Source: Enterobacter quasihormaechei
GTDB lineage: Bacteria > Pseudomonadota > Gammaproteobacteria > Enterobacterales > Enterobacteriaceae
Direction of reading: 5' to 3'
Length of the DNA: 64,000 bases
Assembly (NCBI RefSeq): GCF_004331385.1
Contig: NZ_SJON01000006.1
Coordinates: forward strand, 1 to 64,000
The notes beneath the pieces were generated by a model that ran no database searches, was not told the origin of the DNA, and saw only the letters and a list, made by a program, of their open reading frames with translations. Shown here piece by piece: positions 62,333-64,000 of this stretch. Every line of letters starts with the position of its first letter. Within the stretch, counting starts at the first letter, position 1. The position numbers were made by a program, and so were the translations under genes.

Positions 62333-64000
62333 GTGAAGCGTTCGATTCAAAAGCATTTCTGAAAACCGTCACCAGCCAGCCGGGCGTCTACCGTATGTAC
62401 GACGCTGGCGGTACGGTTATCTATGTCGGTAAGGCGAAAGATCTCAAAAAACGCCTTTCCAGCTACTTCCGCAGCAACCTTGCTTCCCGTAAAACCGAAG
62501 CGCTGGTTGCCCTCATACATAACATTGATGTCACCGTGACGCACACGGAAACGGAAGCGCTGCTCCTTGAGCACAACTACATTAAGTTGTATCAGCCGCG
62601 CTACAACGTTCTGCTGCGCGATGATAAGTCCTACCCGTTTATCTTCCTGAGTGGTGATACGCACCCGCGGCTGGCGATGCATCGTGGCGCTAAGCATGCG
62701 AAAGGGGAATATTTCGGCCCCTTCCCGAACGGTTATGCCGTACGGGAAACGCTGGCGCTATTGCAAAAAATCTTCCCCGTTCGCCAGTGCGAAAACAGCG
62801 TCTACCGCAACCGATCCCGGCCATGCCTGCAATATCAAATTGGCCGCTGTCTGGGGCCGTGCGTTGAAGGGCTGGTGAGCGAAGAAGAGTACGCGCAGCA
62901 GGTGGAATATGTACGCCTGTTTTTAGCCGGGAAAGACGATCAGGTGCTCACGCAGCTGATTGCCCGCATGGAAAAAGCCAGCGCGGGGCTGGAGTTTGAG
63001 GAAGCCGCCCGCATCCGCGATCAGATCCAGGCGGTGCGCAGGGTGACCGAGAAGCAGTTTGTTTCCAATACCGGCGACGACCTCGATGTAATCGGCGTCG
63101 CTTTTGACGCCGGTCTCGCCTGTGTTCACGTGCTGTTTATTCGTCAGGGTAAAGTGCTCGGCAGCCGCAGCTACTTCCCGAAGGTGCCGGGTGGCACCGA
63201 GCTGGGTGAAGTGGTGGAGACTTTCGTCGGCCAGTTTTATTTGCAGGGCAGCCAGATGCGTACGCTGCCTTCGGAGATCCTGCTCGACTTTACGCTTGAC
63301 GATAAAACCCTGCTGGCGGATTCGCTTTCAGAGCTGGCAGGCCGCCGGGTGAATGTCCAGACGAAACCGCGCGGGGATCGCGCGCGCTATCTGAAGCTGG
63401 CGCGAACCAATGCCGCTACGGCGCTGACCACCAAACTTTCCCAGCAGTCGACCGTCAGCCAGCGTTTAACCGCGCTTGCGACGCTGCTCAAGCTGCCGGA
63501 AGTGAAACGTATGGAATGTTTCGACATCAGCCATACGATGGGTGAGCAGACCGTGGCGTCGTGCGTGGTCTTTGATGCCAACGGTCCGCTGCGGGCAGAG
63601 TATCGACGCTATAATATCACCGGCATTACGCCCGGTGATGATTACGCCGCCATGAACCAGGTGCTGCGTCGTCGCTATGGTAAAGCGATTGAAGAGAGCA
63701 AAATTCCTGACGTTATCCTTATCGACGGCGGGAAAGGGCAGCTGGGCCAGGCGAAGGCGGTGTTTGAATCGCTCGACGTGGAGTGGGACAAAAACCATCC
63801 GCTGCTGTTAGGGGTGGCGAAAGGGGCGGATCGTAAAGCGGGCCTGGAAACGCTGTTCTTCGAGCCGGAGGGCGAGGGCTTTAGCCTGCCGCCAGATTCC
63901 CCGGCGCTGCACGTGATCCAGCACATCCGCGATGAGTCGCACGATCACGCCATCAGCGGGCACCGCAAAAAACGGGCGAAGGTGAAAAATACCAGTACCC
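62329..64000 (+). CDS. uvrC: Excinuclease ABC subunit UvrC, truncated by window end
   Basis: Incises both sides of DNA lesions handed over by UvrA-UvrB. The GTG start overlaps the uvrY stop (GTGA), as in E. coli, and the frame stays open for 557 codons to the window edge, leaving about 53 residues outside. Seen: GIY-YIG 3'-incision domain ([25 protein letters not shown], in parts, about 18-42), the Cys-rich [13 protein letters not shown], the UVR motif ([16 protein letters not shown], about 222-237) and the RNase H-like 5'-incision domain with FDISHTMG and LIDGGKGQL. The C-terminal HhH domain is not in view. Confidence 0.95.
   Translation, partial: MSEAFDSKAFLKTVTSQPGVYRMYDAGGTVIYVGKAKDLKKRLSSYFRSNLASRKTEALVALIHNIDVTVTHTETEALLLEHNYIKLYQPRYNVLLRDDKSYPFIFLSGDTHPRLAMHRGAKHAKGEYFGPFPNGYAVRETLALLQKIFPVRQCENSVYRNRSRPCLQYQIGRCLGPCVEGLVSEEEYAQQVEYVRLFLAGKDDQVLTQLIARMEKASAGLEFEEAARIRDQIQAVRRVTEKQFVSNTGDDLDVIGVAFDAGLACVHVLFIRQGKVLGSRSYFPKVPGGTELGEVVETFVGQFYLQGSQMRTLPSEILLDFTLDDKTLLADSLSELAGRRVNVQTKPRGDRARYLKLARTNAATALTTKLSQQSTVSQRLTALATLLKLPEVKRMECFDISHTMGEQTVASCVVFDANGPLRAEYRRYNITGITPGDDYAAMNQVLRRRYGKAIEESKIPDVILIDGGKGQLGQAKAVFESLDVEWDKNHPLLLGVAKGADRKAGLETLFFEPEGEGFSLPPDSPALHVIQHIRDESHDHAISGHRKKRAKVKNTST

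Overview
The window reads as chromosome of a motile member of the Enterobacteriaceae, most like the Enterobacter cloacae complex. Gene order in the right half (yedJ, dcm, vsr, yedA, yedI, yodC, dgcQ, yedP, dsrA, yodD, dsrB, rcsA, the fli operons, tcy, sdiA, uvrY, uvrC) matches the E. coli rcsA/fli/uvrC region, and most proteins are close to their E. coli counterparts in length and sequence. A complete flagellar set argues against Klebsiella, while the metabolic cluster at 16-26 kb resembles Klebsiella/Enterobacter accessory metabolism. No insertion sequence, integrase, prophage or CRISPR array was seen.

Left part (1-10.3 kb): the 5' half of a tRNA-Asn gene, then the whole aerobactin locus (iucA-iucB-iucC-iucD-iutA on the minus strand, shiF divergent, a Fur-box-like operator between them), then mtfA. 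Next (10.5-16.1 kb) come two LysR regulators, a CitA-like tricarboxylate symporter paired with an orphan periplasmic binding protein, and a secreted class-C-beta-lactamase-fold hydrolase divergent from the second LysR gene.

16-27 kb is the most interesting accessory block. It holds a class I fumarase, a DASS dicarboxylate transporter, a 926-residue three-domain cytoplasmic fumarate reductase (OYE-like, FMN_bind and flavocytochrome-type FAD domains), a signal-less ApbE flavin transferase that would load its FMN, and a DcuSR/CitAB-type two-component system. A perfect FNR palindrome lies in the AT-rich divergent region. Together they look like a self-contained anaerobic module: C4-dicarboxylate uptake, dehydration to fumarate, and reduction to succinate with NADH. 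A divergent MurQ (MurNAc-6-P etherase) paralogue and a general porin follow.

28.5-37.6 kb: YedJ, Dcm methylase and Vsr repair nuclease (overlapping genes), YedA, YedI, YodC, the diguanylate cyclase DgcQ, YedP, the small RNA DsrA, YodD, DsrB and the capsule regulator RcsA.

37.9-56.6 kb is the flagellar region: fliLMNOPQR, fliFGHIJK, fliE, fliDST, fliC and fliAZ, with recognisable FlhDC and sigma-28 sites. yedD and amyA sit between the flagellar operons. 56.6-64 kb: the cystine importer (tcyJ, tcyL, tcyN) with D-cysteine desulfhydrase, the orphan LuxR receptor sdiA, yecF, uvrY and uvrC, which runs off the right edge.
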